Positions 1-6,622 are shown, counted from the first letter of the stretch. The stretch is 15,704 nucleotides of DNA from Selenomonadaceae bacterium (GCA_017529085.1 JAFXOC010000570.1:1-15704); one strand, 5' to 3'. Numbers and translations: made by a program. Notes: generated from the sequence alone by a model not told the origin.

Positions 1-38
1 TGGACTCCCGCCAAAGGGCATTGCCCTCTGGACTCCCG
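1..38 (-). repeat. GC-rich multi-hairpin repeat, partial copy R0
   Basis: This is the end of a GC-rich hairpin repeat that runs off the window. Read on the minus strand it starts CGGGAGTCC, continues with a GGGCAATGCCC hairpin, then a second GGGAGTCCA start. It belongs to the same family as the copies at 1152, 4479, 4637, 6471 and 6643. By analogy with the copies in front of secA, topB and the GT9 gene, it may be the leader of a leftward gene outside the window; that is inference. Confidence 0.75.
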
Positions 39-105
39 GGTAGGTTTTAGTGTTAGTTTTGCTTTTAGTATAACATAATGCGCGGGATTTTTGTTAATTT
101 TTTAT

Positions 106-131
106 AAAAAAAATCGACGCATAAGCGTCGA
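106..131 (-). terminator. Rho-independent terminator after the DUF1232 gene
   Basis: On the minus strand a 7-bp perfect stem (TCGACGC / GCGTCGA, loop TTAT) is followed by eight T residues. It lies 6 bases after the stop codon of the DUF1232 gene and closes the leftward secA-to-DUF1232 gene string. Confidence 0.9.
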
Positions 132-137
132 CTTCTC

Positions 138-509
138 TCAACCCCAAATAAGCCAATACAAAAAGCAACCTATCAAAACTATCCAGAAAAGAATAATAAG
201 CGCGGCGGCAAGTACTATCATGCCGCCCTTTTTTATCGCTCTATCAGCCTTTTCTTCGCTTGATTTCGCCACATCCTTGGGGAGCATCTTTTTAAGCCCG
301 TAAGTCGCCGCAGGGATTATCACCATATCGTCTATCAATCCCGCAAAAGGCACCGTCTCCGGCAATGCGTCGATGGGACTTATCACATAACAAAACGCCA
401 TCAGCGCCAAAAACTTGACCTTTAGCGGCGTTTTCTTATTGTACGCCGCTATCATCATCACCATCAAGTCACGCCGAAACACCTTCAAAAGTCCAAATAT
501 TCTTCCCAT
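138..509 (-). CDS. YkvA/DUF1232 family small membrane protein
   Basis: A 123-residue protein of the YkvA (DUF1232) family, whose function is unknown. The family signature is visible at residues 41-61: YVISPIDALPE followed by VPFAGLIDD, with the paired Asp residues at 60-61. Residues 97-123 form a very hydrophobic C-terminal transmembrane segment ending at the stop codon, and residues 1-38 form a basic amphipathic stretch that probably lies against the membrane. The ATG start is preceded by a weak G-rich Shine-Dalgarno region. The gene follows the TrbB-like gene by only 15 bases on the same strand, so the two are probably cotranscribed, and a strong terminator follows it. Family assignment is firm; the role is not known. 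Confidence 0.88.
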   Translation of the reverse strand: MGRIFGLLKVFRRDLMVMMIAAYNKKTPLKVKFLALMAFCYVISPIDALPETVPFAGLIDDMVIIPAATYGLKKMLPKDVAKSSEEKADRAIKKGGMIVLAAALIILFWIVLIGCFLYWLIWG

Positions 510-524
510 ACCAACCCCGACTAA

Positions 525-989
525 TTAATGATGAAGCACAACCACATCTTTCACGACGCTTGTGCCGTTTTCGTTTTCTATCATGCAGATAATGTCTATG
601 GTGCAGTTTACGAAAGCGCCGGCTTCCTTAATGCCGCTCTTTTTCATGACGGCTTCAAGCCATTCGGTCGCGTCCTCCACAGAATTTGCGTACATGGCGG
701 CTATCCCCGATCCTCCGTGCGCCCAAAGTTTTAAGAGATATTGAATATCGGCGGTAGACTTAAGCTGCGCAAAATAAAGCTCGCCCTCCCCGGGACGCGA
801 ACGCATCAAATCCGAATCGAACAGCTCATAATTAAGCCCGTTGTCATCTCCGTGCATAATAAGCGCCATGGCAAGCGTTGTAAGCCCATGCGCCCCCGGC
901 GACGCTACAAGCAATATACGCTTCTTCTCCTCCACCGCTTTCAGCAAACTCTGAAACGACTTCTCGTTTATCATGTCATGTTCCGTCAT
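525..989 (-). CDS. Small TrbB/VirB11-like protein lacking catalytic residues
   Basis: A 154-residue protein. Its layout resembles a shortened TrbB/VirB11-type secretion ATPase core: RILLVASPGAHGLTTLAMAL (24-43) sits where the P-loop would be, SRPGEGELYFAQLK (64-77) where family members have a RPDRIIVGEVR-like segment, and LLKLWAHGGSGIAAMYANS (85-103) where they have a KAWNTGHPGGIATIHANS-like His box. The C-terminal FVNCTIDIICMIE also fits. Key residues are changed: the P-loop Lys is Leu36, the GEVR Glu is Gln75, and the His-box His is Tyr100. It is about half the usual length. If the match is right it is a pseudo-ATPase, perhaps retained for binding or structure. The ATG has a GGAG Shine-Dalgarno 9 bases upstream, and the gene lies 15 bases before the DUF1232 gene. 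The family comparison is from memory, so it is moderately sure. Confidence 0.6.
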   Translation of the reverse strand: MTEHDMINEKSFQSLLKAVEEKKRILLVASPGAHGLTTLAMALIMHGDDNGLNYELFDSDLMRSRPGEGELYFAQLKSTADIQYLLKLWAHGGSGIAAMYANSVEDATEWLEAVMKKSGIKEAGAFVNCTIDIICMIENENGTSVVKDVVVLHH

Positions 990-1017
990 TTTTTACATCT
1001 CCATTAACCGCAAGTTC

Positions 1018-1097
1018 CTTCTTTCTTTTTCTCTTTTCTTTTTTGTAAAAAAGAAAAGAGAAAAAGAAAGAAGCAAAGAAAAAGAGAAAAGAAAAAA
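1018..1097. repeat. Three-arm polypurine/polypyrimidine element (hairpin plus mirror repeat)
   Basis: A pyrimidine arm (1018-1044) and a purine arm (1047-1073) form a perfect 27-bp inverted repeat with only GT between them. A third arm (1075-1097) is a perfect 23-base mirror image of 1047-1069 across the spacer GAAGC. So each DNA strand carries three matched arms, the arrangement needed to fold into an intrastrand triple helix: purine motif on the plus strand, pyrimidine motif on the minus strand. The element lies directly upstream of the Shine-Dalgarno region of the TrbB-like gene and would be in its leader RNA if transcription starts further right. Arm symmetry is observed; triplex formation is inference. 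Confidence 0.9.
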
Positions 1098-1151
1098 CTT
1101 TAATAAGGGGTTTTGGGGCTTTTTGTCAGCTAAACTATCAATTAACGCACC

Positions 1152-1228
1152 CGGGAGTCCAGAGGGCAATGCCCTTTGGTGGGGTGCAGGGGCAAAGCCC
1201 CTGCCGGGGTTTGGGGCAGCGCCCCAAC
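1152..1228 (+). repeat. GC-rich multi-hairpin repeat, copy R1
   Basis: The repeat contains three successive hairpins: AGGGC-aat-GCCCT, GCAGGGGC-aaa-GCCCCTGC and TTGGGGC-agc-GCCCCAA. It begins CGGGAGTCC and ends CCCAAC. Its CCCAAC end lies 3 bases from the stop codon of the small gene at 1232-1516, so it may have replaced or truncated that gene's original 3' end. It lies in opposite orientation to R0, and the two enclose the TrbB-like and DUF1232 genes. Confidence 0.9.
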
Positions 1229-1231
1229 TAT

Positions 1232-1516
1232 TCACGCAAATACTAGGTTATCTGCTTTCATTTCGTCGAGGAATTCCAAGCTGAGTTCGACGGCTTTTTT
1301 CTTGTCCAGTCCCATTTTTTTGTGCGCCTTTACAAAAGCGTCCAACAATAACGCTTTAAATTCGCACTCTTTTATTTCGTCTTCGGTGAAAAATTCTCTT
1401 TCAAGCTCGTCGTACTCATTTTCATCGCCAAGCGCATCTTCTCCGCGTTCCGTCAAATCTTTGTATTCGGCTTTGGCTTTCTCCAATTCCGCCTCATACT
1501 CTTCATCTTTTTCCAT
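1232..1516 (-). CDS. Small acidic protein, candidate antitoxin of the adjacent RelE-type toxin
   Basis: A 94-residue, strongly acidic protein that I do not recognise with certainty. Its ATG overlaps the end of the toxin gene by 14 bases, so the pair is a translationally coupled operon; by position this is the antitoxin. HigB/Gp49-type toxins usually have an XRE helix-turn-helix antitoxin, but no complete one is visible. The stretch FKALLLDAFVKAHKKMGLDKKKAVELS (53-79) faintly recalls the first helices of such a domain. Residues 10-25 (ELEKAKAEYKDLTERG) repeat the toxin's C-terminal tail at 13 of 16 positions. The C-terminus is MKADNLVFA, and a GC-rich repeat begins 3 bases after the stop, so 3' truncation by repeat insertion is possible. 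The antitoxin role is inference. Confidence 0.55.
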   Translation of the reverse strand: MEKDEEYEAELEKAKAEYKDLTERGEDALGDENEYDELEREFFTEDEIKECEFKALLLDAFVKAHKKMGLDKKKAVELSLEFLDEMKADNLVFA

Positions 1517-1874
1517 CTTTCTTCAGTCCCCTTTCCAGCAAATCTTTATATTCTGCTCGCGCTCTTTCAAGCTCGCTTTTTGGGGTTTTTTGCGTTTTCT
1601 TTGTAAAGGCGTGTAATAAAACATACACGCCTTCATGATACGCAACAAAGAAAATTCTATCTTTCGCGGGTCTCAGCTCCCAAATATCCCCTTCAATGTG
1701 TTTTACAACAGGTTCTCCGATATAAGTTCCTAATTGCTTTAAATATCTAATATAGTGTCTTACCTTATTTGCCTGAACACGATTTTTTTTATCTTTTTTC
1801 GAATACAATTCTCTGATGTAATCGCGCGCAGGCTTATTTCCTTGATCATCCTCGTAAAATTGTAATTTGTACAA
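1503..1874 (-). CDS. RelE/ParE superfamily toxin, HigB (phage Gp49) type
   Basis: A 123-residue basic protein of the HigB/Gp49 branch of the RelE superfamily. Members are ribosome-dependent mRNA interferases. The family core is visible at residues 62-98: GDIWELRPAKDRIFFVAY, then VYVLLHAFTKKTQKTP; the WELR and HAFTKKTQKTP motifs are characteristic. An unusually charged tail (101-123) follows. The start is TTG, and its Shine-Dalgarno overlaps the secA stop (TGAGGAGAGAGG, then TAAT and TTG), with 13 bases between the two genes. It should therefore be transcribed and translated together with secA, which is odd because type II modules normally have their own autorepressed promoter; I see no clear promoter inside the secA end. 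Function is inferred from the family. Confidence 0.85.
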   Translation of the reverse strand: MYKLQFYEDDQGNKPARDYIRELYSKKDKKNRVQANKVRHYIRYLKQLGTYIGEPVVKHIEGDIWELRPAKDRIFFVAYHEGVYVLLHAFTKKTQKTPKSELERARAEYKDLLERGLKKDGKR

Positions 1875-1887
1875 ATTACCTCTCTCC

Positions 1888-4461
1888 TCATCTCCCGCAG
1901 CAATTTTTATATTTTTTGCCGCTGCCGCAGGGACAGGGATCGTTGCGACCTACTTTTGGCGCGTCGTTTCTTTTGGGTTTCTTTTTTGTTTCCGAGGATT
2001 CGCCGCCGTGACTCATGCGGGCGTTTTCAAGATTGTCTTGCAGACGGTCTTTTTCGCGTTCGATTATTCGGTCAACGTCCTCTTCCGCGCTTTCGCTTTC
2101 GTCGTATGGGCGCTCCACTATGCTGACATGGTACATCAGGTTGGCGATTTGATCCATTATCTGATGTTCCATCTCTTCAAACATATCGAGCGCTTCGATT
2201 TTGTATTCGACGAGAGGGTTGCGCTGACCGTAGGCGCGAAGGTTAATGCCGTCGCGCAGCATATCCATGTGGTCTAGGTGTTCCATCCACTTGTTGTCAA
2301 GGACGCGGAGCATTATGACCTTCTCAAGTTCCCTCATATTTTCTTCGCCAAAGATTTTTTCGCGTCCCGCGTATCCGTCTTCCGCGATTTTTTCAAGGGT
2401 GGCTTTCAAGTCGTCGCGGCTTAGGCTTTGAAGTTCTTCCAGTTTAAGGCTGCCAACGGGGGCGTAAATTTCCTCCGCATCTTTGATAAGCCCGTCAAGC
2501 GTCCATTCCTCGGGATAAAGTTTCTCGTTGGCGTATTGCTCAAGCTCTTCCTTTATAATGTGCTTAACCATGCCCATGATGTTTTCCCTAAGGTTTTCGC
2601 CCAGGAGGATTTTGCGCCGTTCGCTGTAGAGAACTTCTCTCTGTTGGTTCATAACGTCGTCGTATTCAAGGACGTGCTTTCTTATGTCGAAGTTTCTGGC
2701 TTCGACCTTCTTCTGCGCGTGTTCGATGGAACGGGTTATAAGGCTGTGTTCTATAGGCTCGTCCTCGTCCATGCCGAGTTTGTCCATTAGCTTTCCGATA
2801 TTGTCCCCCGCAAACAGCCGCAAGAGATCGTCCTCAAGAGACAGATAAAAGCGCGACGCGCCGGGATCGCCCTGACGACCCGAACGCCCTCGAAGCTGAT
2901 TGTCTATGCGCCGCGATTCGTGACGCTCCGTGCCTACTATAAACAAGCCGCCCAAAGCGTCGACGCCTTCGCCTAATTTTATGTCCGTGCCGCGCCCCGC
3001 CATATTGGTGGCGATAGTAACCGCGCCGTACTGTCCGGCGTTCGCCACTATTTCCGCTTCTTTTTCGTGGTATTTCGCGTTCAGCACATTATGCGGTATG
3101 CCGTTCTTGGTGAGGATTTTGCTGAGTTCCTCTGACTGTGTAACCGAAGTCGTGCCGATTAATACGGGCTGCCCCTTTTCGTGTATCTCCTTGACGGCTT
3201 TTCCGACTGCCTTATACTTTGCCTTCTTCGTCTTAAATATAACGTCGGGATAATCCGTGCGCCGCACCTCTTTGTTTGTTGGTATAACCACGACGGGCAG
3301 CTTGTATATCTTTAAGAATTCGTCCTCTTCGGTCTTTGCCGTGCCCGTCATTCCCGCTAATTTTTCATACATTCTGAAATAATTCTGGAATGTAATAGTG
3401 GCGAGAGTTTGAGATTCTCTTTGAACCTTTACGTTTTCCTTCGCCTCTATCGCCTGATGCAAGCCGTCGCTGTACCTGCGTCCTTCCATAAGACGACCCG
3501 TGAATTCGTCGATGATAACGATTTCATCGTCTTTCACGAGATAATCCCTATCCCGCTTCATCAACGCCTTAGCGCGAAGCGCGGCGGTAAAAGCGTGGCT
3601 TAATTCGATATTTTCCGGCGCGTATAAATTATTTATATTAAGAAGCTTTTCAATCTTCGGCACAACCTGATCGGTAGGCGCGACGGTCTTTTGCTTTTCG
3701 TCAACGGTGTAGTCCTCGCCCTCTTTAAGAGTGCGCACCGCGTCCGCCATAACTTTATACATCTCGGTGGATTTTTGCCCCGGTCCCGAAATAATAAGCG
3801 GGGTTCTCGCTTCGTCTATAAGGATTGAGTCCACCTCGTCCACTATGGCGTAATTTAGCGGTCTTTGCACCATCTGATCCGCATAAAGTACCATATTGTC
3901 GCGAAGATAGTCAAAGCCGAACTCGTTGTTGGTGCCAAAGGTTATATCGCAGGAATAGGCGTGTTTTCTGTCAGGGAAATCCATATCGTGCATGATAAGC
4001 CCGACGGATAGCCCAAGGAAGCGGTAAATCTTGCCCATCCACTCGCTGTCGCGCCTTGCAAGGTAATCGTTCACCGTAACCATGTGAACGCCCTTTTCGG
4101 TCAAGGCGTTTAAGTAAACGGGAAGCGTCGCCACCAACGTCTTGCCTTCGCCGGTGCGCATCTCGGCTATCTTTCCCGCGTGCAAACACGCGCCGCCCAT
4201 TATCTGCACATCGAAATGACGCATTCCGAGCACTCTCTTTGACACTTCCCTGGTCACAGCAAAGGCTTCCACCAATATATCGTCAAGAGTCGCCCCATTG
4301 CCTAATTTTTCCTTAAACTCCAGCGTCTTATGCGCAAGTTTGTCGTCGGACAAATTTTGCATATCGTTTTCAAGCGCGTTTACCTGCTCCACAATCGGCT
4401 GCAACTTCGCTATCTCTTTATCGTTATTGTCCCCTAAAAATCTCTTCAAAAATCCTAACAA
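1888..4461 (-). CDS. secA: Preprotein translocase ATPase SecA
   Basis: SecA, 857 residues, the ATPase motor that drives unfolded preproteins through the SecYEG channel. Walker A is MRTGEGKT (101-108), and the DEAD-type motif VDEVDSILIDEART lies at 207-220. The helicase-like second nucleotide-binding domain carries MAGRGTDIKL and the arginine-finger segment QLRGRSGRQGD. The C-terminal zinc-binding motif CPCGSGKKYKNCC is intact, so SecB or ribosome binding is possible. The length is normal. The start is TTG with AAAGGAGA 8 bases upstream. The leader contains a GC-rich hairpin repeat that ends directly at the Shine-Dalgarno. hpf lies upstream behind a terminator, so secA probably has its own promoter. 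In many Firmicutes prfB follows hpf-secA; here a toxin gene takes that place. Confidence 0.98.
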   Translation of the reverse strand: MLGFLKRFLGDNNDKEIAKLQPIVEQVNALENDMQNLSDDKLAHKTLEFKEKLGNGATLDDILVEAFAVTREVSKRVLGMRHFDVQIMGGACLHAGKIAEMRTGEGKTLVATLPVYLNALTEKGVHMVTVNDYLARRDSEWMGKIYRFLGLSVGLIMHDMDFPDRKHAYSCDITFGTNNEFGFDYLRDNMVLYADQMVQRPLNYAIVDEVDSILIDEARTPLIISGPGQKSTEMYKVMADAVRTLKEGEDYTVDEKQKTVAPTDQVVPKIEKLLNINNLYAPENIELSHAFTAALRAKALMKRDRDYLVKDDEIVIIDEFTGRLMEGRRYSDGLHQAIEAKENVKVQRESQTLATITFQNYFRMYEKLAGMTGTAKTEEDEFLKIYKLPVVVIPTNKEVRRTDYPDVIFKTKKAKYKAVGKAVKEIHEKGQPVLIGTTSVTQSEELSKILTKNGIPHNVLNAKYHEKEAEIVANAGQYGAVTIATNMAGRGTDIKLGEGVDALGGLFIVGTERHESRRIDNQLRGRSGRQGDPGASRFYLSLEDDLLRLFAGDNIGKLMDKLGMDEDEPIEHSLITRSIEHAQKKVEARNFDIRKHVLEYDDVMNQQREVLYSERRKILLGENLRENIMGMVKHIIKEELEQYANEKLYPEEWTLDGLIKDAEEIYAPVGSLKLEELQSLSRDDLKATLEKIAEDGYAGREKIFGEENMRELEKVIMLRVLDNKWMEHLDHMDMLRDGINLRAYGQRNPLVEYKIEALDMFEEMEHQIMDQIANLMYHVSIVERPYDESESAEEDVDRIIEREKDRLQDNLENARMSHGGESSETKKKPKRNDAPKVGRNDPCPCGSGKKYKNCCGR

Positions 4462-4478
4462 TATCTATCTCTCCTTTT

Positions 4479-4557
4479 GTTGGGGCTTCGCCCCAAACCC
4501 CAGCAGGGGCGCTGCCCCTGCACCCCGCCAAAGGAGCTTCGCCCCTCTGGACTCCCG
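4479..4557 (-). repeat. GC-rich multi-hairpin repeat, copy R2, in the secA leader
   Basis: Three hairpins (GGGGC-ttc-GCCCC, GCAGGGGC-gct-GCCCCTGC, and a weaker AGGAGC/GCCCCT one). Read in the direction of secA it runs from CGGGAGTCC to CCCAAC and is followed at once by AAAAGGAGA, the secA Shine-Dalgarno. It is the partner of R3: their CGGGAG ends face each other across 79 bases. Confidence 0.9.
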
Positions 4558-4636
4558 TTTGAATTAATTGTGTTCCACGTTCAAAAAGTGTGTAAAACAA
4601 TTAATTATTACGGGGTCAAGGGGCGTAAGTCCCTTG
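4558..4636. other. AT-rich spacer between R2 and R3, expected secA promoter region
   Basis: This is the only non-repeat DNA between the hpf terminator and the secA leader repeat, so the secA promoter should lie here if there is one. I see no convincing -35/-10 pair on the minus strand. Instead there is a perfect 10-bp inverted repeat, AATTAATTGT (4562-4571) and ACAATTAATT (4597-4606), 25 bases apart, which could be a protein binding site or a cruciform. A small GC hairpin (CAAGGG...CCCTTG, about 4617-4636) adjoins R3. Confidence 0.4.
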
Positions 4637-4685
4637 CGGGAGTCCAGAGGGTAGCGCCCTCTGGTGGGTTTGGGCAAAGCCCAAC
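4637..4685 (+). repeat. GC-rich multi-hairpin repeat, short copy R3
   Basis: A shorter copy: CGGGAGTCC, AGAGGG-tagc-GCCCTCT, then TTGGGC-aaa-GCCCAA. The large middle hairpin (GCAGGGGC-type) is missing. The CCCAAC end abuts the T-tract of the hpf terminator. It is inverted relative to R2. Confidence 0.85.
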
Positions 4686-4686
4686 T

Positions 4687-4712
4687 AAAAAAAAGGGCTG
4701 AATGAACAGCCC
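4687..4712 (-). terminator. Rho-independent terminator of hpf
   Basis: On the minus strand GGGCTG-TTCATT-CAGCCC is followed by eight T residues. It lies 4 bases after the hpf stop codon and separates hpf transcription from secA. Confidence 0.93.
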
Positions 4713-4716
4713 CGTG

Positions 4717-5253
4717 TTAAGCGTCGGATTCGATTAAGCCGTAGTCGCCGTCGGCGCGTTTATAGACAACGTTGACGGATTCTGTGGTTGAGTCTCTGAA
4801 CATAAAGAAGTTGTGGTTAAGAAGGTTCATCTGCATTATAGCTTCTTGGGTGTCCATAGGTTTAACGGAGAATTTCTTGTGACGAATGATGTTGTACTCT
4901 TCGCCTTCCTCGCGCGCAACCGGCCCCTCTTCTATGGCGTCGGCGTTAAAGTTTTGGCGGAAACGCTTTTCGAGTTTGGTCTTCTGTTTACGAATTTGAC
5001 GCTCCAATTTTTCATATACCAAATCAATGGAAGTATACATATCCATTGTAGCCTCTTCGCCGCGTAAGAGCACGCCGCCGGAGACCGGAACCGTCACTTC
5101 CACTATGTGCCTGCCTTTGGATACTGTAAGAAGCACGTTAATCTCATCCAAATTGTCAAAATATTTTTCGATTTTCCCGATGCGTTTTTCGACGTATTCT
5201 CTCAAAACCGGAGTAATTTCGATATTCTTGCCCCGCAATTTGAAGGTAGCCAT
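4717..5253 (-). CDS. hpf: Ribosome hibernation-promoting factor, long form
   Basis: Long-form HPF, 178 residues, which dimerises 70S ribosomes into inactive 100S particles in stationary phase or stress. The N-terminal S30AE/YfiA domain runs from about residue 1 to 105 (FKLRGKNIEITPVLREYVEK...). After a linker, the C-terminal dimerisation domain carries FSVKPMDTQEAIMQMNLLNH and NVVYKRADGDYGLIE. The two-domain form is typical of Firmicutes and cyanobacteria. I chose the ATG at 5253 because AAAGGGGAG lies 6 bases upstream; an in-frame GTG at 5271 would put the Shine-Dalgarno inside the gene. The gene has its own terminator and lies 145 bases after the GT9 gene. Confidence 0.96.
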   Translation of the reverse strand: MATFKLRGKNIEITPVLREYVEKRIGKIEKYFDNLDEINVLLTVSKGRHIVEVTVPVSGGVLLRGEEATMDMYTSIDLVYEKLERQIRKQKTKLEKRFRQNFNADAIEEGPVAREEGEEYNIIRHKKFSVKPMDTQEAIMQMNLLNHNFFMFRDSTTESVNVVYKRADGDYGLIESDA

Positions 5254-5289
5254 AAAAAACTCCCCTTTCACACTTTACAATCTGTATAA

Positions 5290-5318
5290 ATTATATTCTA
5301 TGGAAAAGAGGAAAATCC
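5290..5318 (-). promoter_or_regulatory. Possible hpf promoter
   Basis: On the minus strand a perfect TATAAT (5290-5295) lies about 37 bases before the hpf start codon. The -35 region 17 bases further upstream is poor, so an activator or an alternative element would be needed. No clear terminator follows the GT9 gene, so hpf could also receive readthrough. Confidence 0.4.
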
Positions 5319-5398
5319 TTCCTTCATGAAAAATAAAATCTTTTATGGAGTGAGCATTGTTATTATTCACGGTAACTAACATTTGGCAACAAATCTTT

Positions 5399-6448
5399 TT
5401 ATTGCAAAAGCTCATCCGCCGCACTTTCCACCATATCCACCGTGACAAGCGCGAAACAGTCGTCTTTGTCGCAAGTTTTCCTGTCGAAACAGCGGTATTT
5501 CCCGGAGCATGGCACATGAGCACTGACGGATTTGGTATATTTACCCGCCGCACCGTATATTTCCGGGGAATTAAAGGAAAATATCGTAAGCACCTTTGCT
5601 CCCGCCACAGCCGCCAAATGCGCCGAACCCGTGTCTAACGTGATAAAGAGTTTCGACGCGCGAAAAACTGCGACAAGCTCTTCTAAATTCGTCTTTCCCG
5701 CGATGTTTAACACTGCTGTTTTATCCTCTACGCCTTCGATTATCTTTGCTATGACCTCGTTATGCTCCGCAATCCCGGTGAATACAAGCCCGTAGCCCTT
5801 TTTTATGAGCCGATTTGAAAGCTCCGCAAAACGCTCCGCGGGCCAATCCTTTCTGCGATTGTCGCCGCTTGTTACGACGCAAAAGGATATTACGCCTCTT
5901 TTGCTTTTGAGCGGCGAAAACAATTCCTTCGCCCTTGCCACAGCTTTTTCCGAAGACGGCTTCAACGTCGGATAGATAAACCCTTCATCCTTTATCCCGA
6001 AATAACGCCGCATTGCCTCATGAAAACTTTCGCTCATCAGCCTGTTCCTTACGTCCCAACCGTTTAAGCTGACGTCGGTATGATAAAACAGTCTTTCCCA
6101 CCCGAGTTTCCAACCGAGCGCCTCTTCAACCGTCACCCGAACGGGAATCCCCGCAAGCCACTTCATCAGCGTAACCCTTTCCCTAGGGTCTACGGATATG
6201 CCAATATCATACTTTTCTTTGCGAAGCATATTCGCCATTTGAAAAACGCCTTTAACCCCGCCGCCGCTCTTATAGGCGTAAGGTATCACCTTATCCACGC
6301 CCTCGATAAGTTCCGCCGCCGGCGCCAAACTCTCCATTACCAAAAAATGCACCTCGGCCTCCGGATACTTCTTCTTTATCACCGGAAACACCGACGACGC
6401 TATCATCATATCCCCTAAATGCATTATCCCATCTACAAATATCTTCAT
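5399..6448 (-). CDS. Glycosyltransferase family 9 (heptosyltransferase-like)
   Basis: A 349-residue GT-B fold glycosyltransferase of family 9, which usually transfers heptose or a related sugar from a nucleotide donor during LPS inner-core synthesis at the inner face of the cytoplasmic membrane. The N-terminal acceptor domain begins MKIFVDGIMHLGDMMIASSV, the usual glycine/aspartate loop followed by a P-rich helix. The donor domain has SGDNRRKDWPAERFAEL (194-210) and the signature DTGSAHLAAVAG (272-283). A Cys cluster (314, 320, 326, 331) near the C-terminus is common in the family. I chose ATG 6448 because GGAG lies 8 bases upstream; the 25 residues of in-frame extension before it are translated repeat sequence. 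The exact sugar is unknown. It supports an outer-membrane-bearing cell. Confidence 0.92.
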   Translation of the reverse strand: MKIFVDGIMHLGDMMIASSVFPVIKKKYPEAEVHFLVMESLAPAAELIEGVDKVIPYAYKSGGGVKGVFQMANMLRKEKYDIGISVDPRERVTLMKWLAGIPVRVTVEEALGWKLGWERLFYHTDVSLNGWDVRNRLMSESFHEAMRRYFGIKDEGFIYPTLKPSSEKAVARAKELFSPLKSKRGVISFCVVTSGDNRRKDWPAERFAELSNRLIKKGYGLVFTGIAEHNEVIAKIIEGVEDKTAVLNIAGKTNLEELVAVFRASKLFITLDTGSAHLAAVAGAKVLTIFSFNSPEIYGAAGKYTKSVSAHVPCSGKYRCFDRKTCDKDDCFALVTVDMVESAADELLQ

Positions 6449-6470
6449 GTTTTTTTCTCCGTTTGTATTA

Positions 6471-6547
6471 GTTGGGGCTTTGCCCCAAACCCCACAAGGG
6501 GCGTTGCCCCTTGACCCCACCAAAGGGCATTGCCCTTTGGAATCCCG
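6471..6547 (-). repeat. GC-rich multi-hairpin repeat, copy R4, in the GT9 leader
   Basis: Read with the GT9 gene it runs CGGGATTCC, AAAGGGC-aat-GCCCTTT, CAAGGGGC-aac-GCCCCTTG, GGGGC-aaa-GCCCC, CCCAAC, then 10 bases to the GGAG Shine-Dalgarno. It is inverted relative to R5, with the CGGGA ends facing each other across about 95 bases of AT-rich divergent promoter region. Confidence 0.9.
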
Positions 6548-6593
6548 GTTGGATTTTTAATGGTTTAATTTCTACAAAACAAAGAAATTTTCC

Positions 6594-6622
6594 TTTAAAT
6601 TAAAACTAATATATTGTAGAAT
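6594..6622 (+). promoter_or_regulatory. Possible topB promoter
   Basis: TTTAAA (6594-6599), a 17-base spacer and TAGAAT (6617-6622) lie in the AT-rich gap between repeats R4 and R5. Transcription would start near 6629 and the whole of R5 would be in the topB leader. The -10 is good, the -35 moderate. Confidence 0.5.

Noticed and set aside
1..1228. Composite transposon formed by repeats R0 and R1
   Set aside because: No transposase or target duplication is visible, and the same facing arrangement occurs around bare promoter spacers; kept only as a note on pairing.
993..1235. 80-codon minus-strand reading frame upstream of the TrbB-like gene
   Set aside because: It only translates the GC-rich repeat R1 and the polypurine element; low-complexity product and no Shine-Dalgarno.
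1867..2277. 136-codon plus-strand frame antisense to the secA 3' end
   Set aside because: Shadow of secA codon bias, no start signal or family match.
6449..6523. 25-residue N-terminal extension of the GT9 protein
   Set aside because: The extension is translated repeat R4; the ATG at 6448 has a proper GGAG and gives the family N-terminus.
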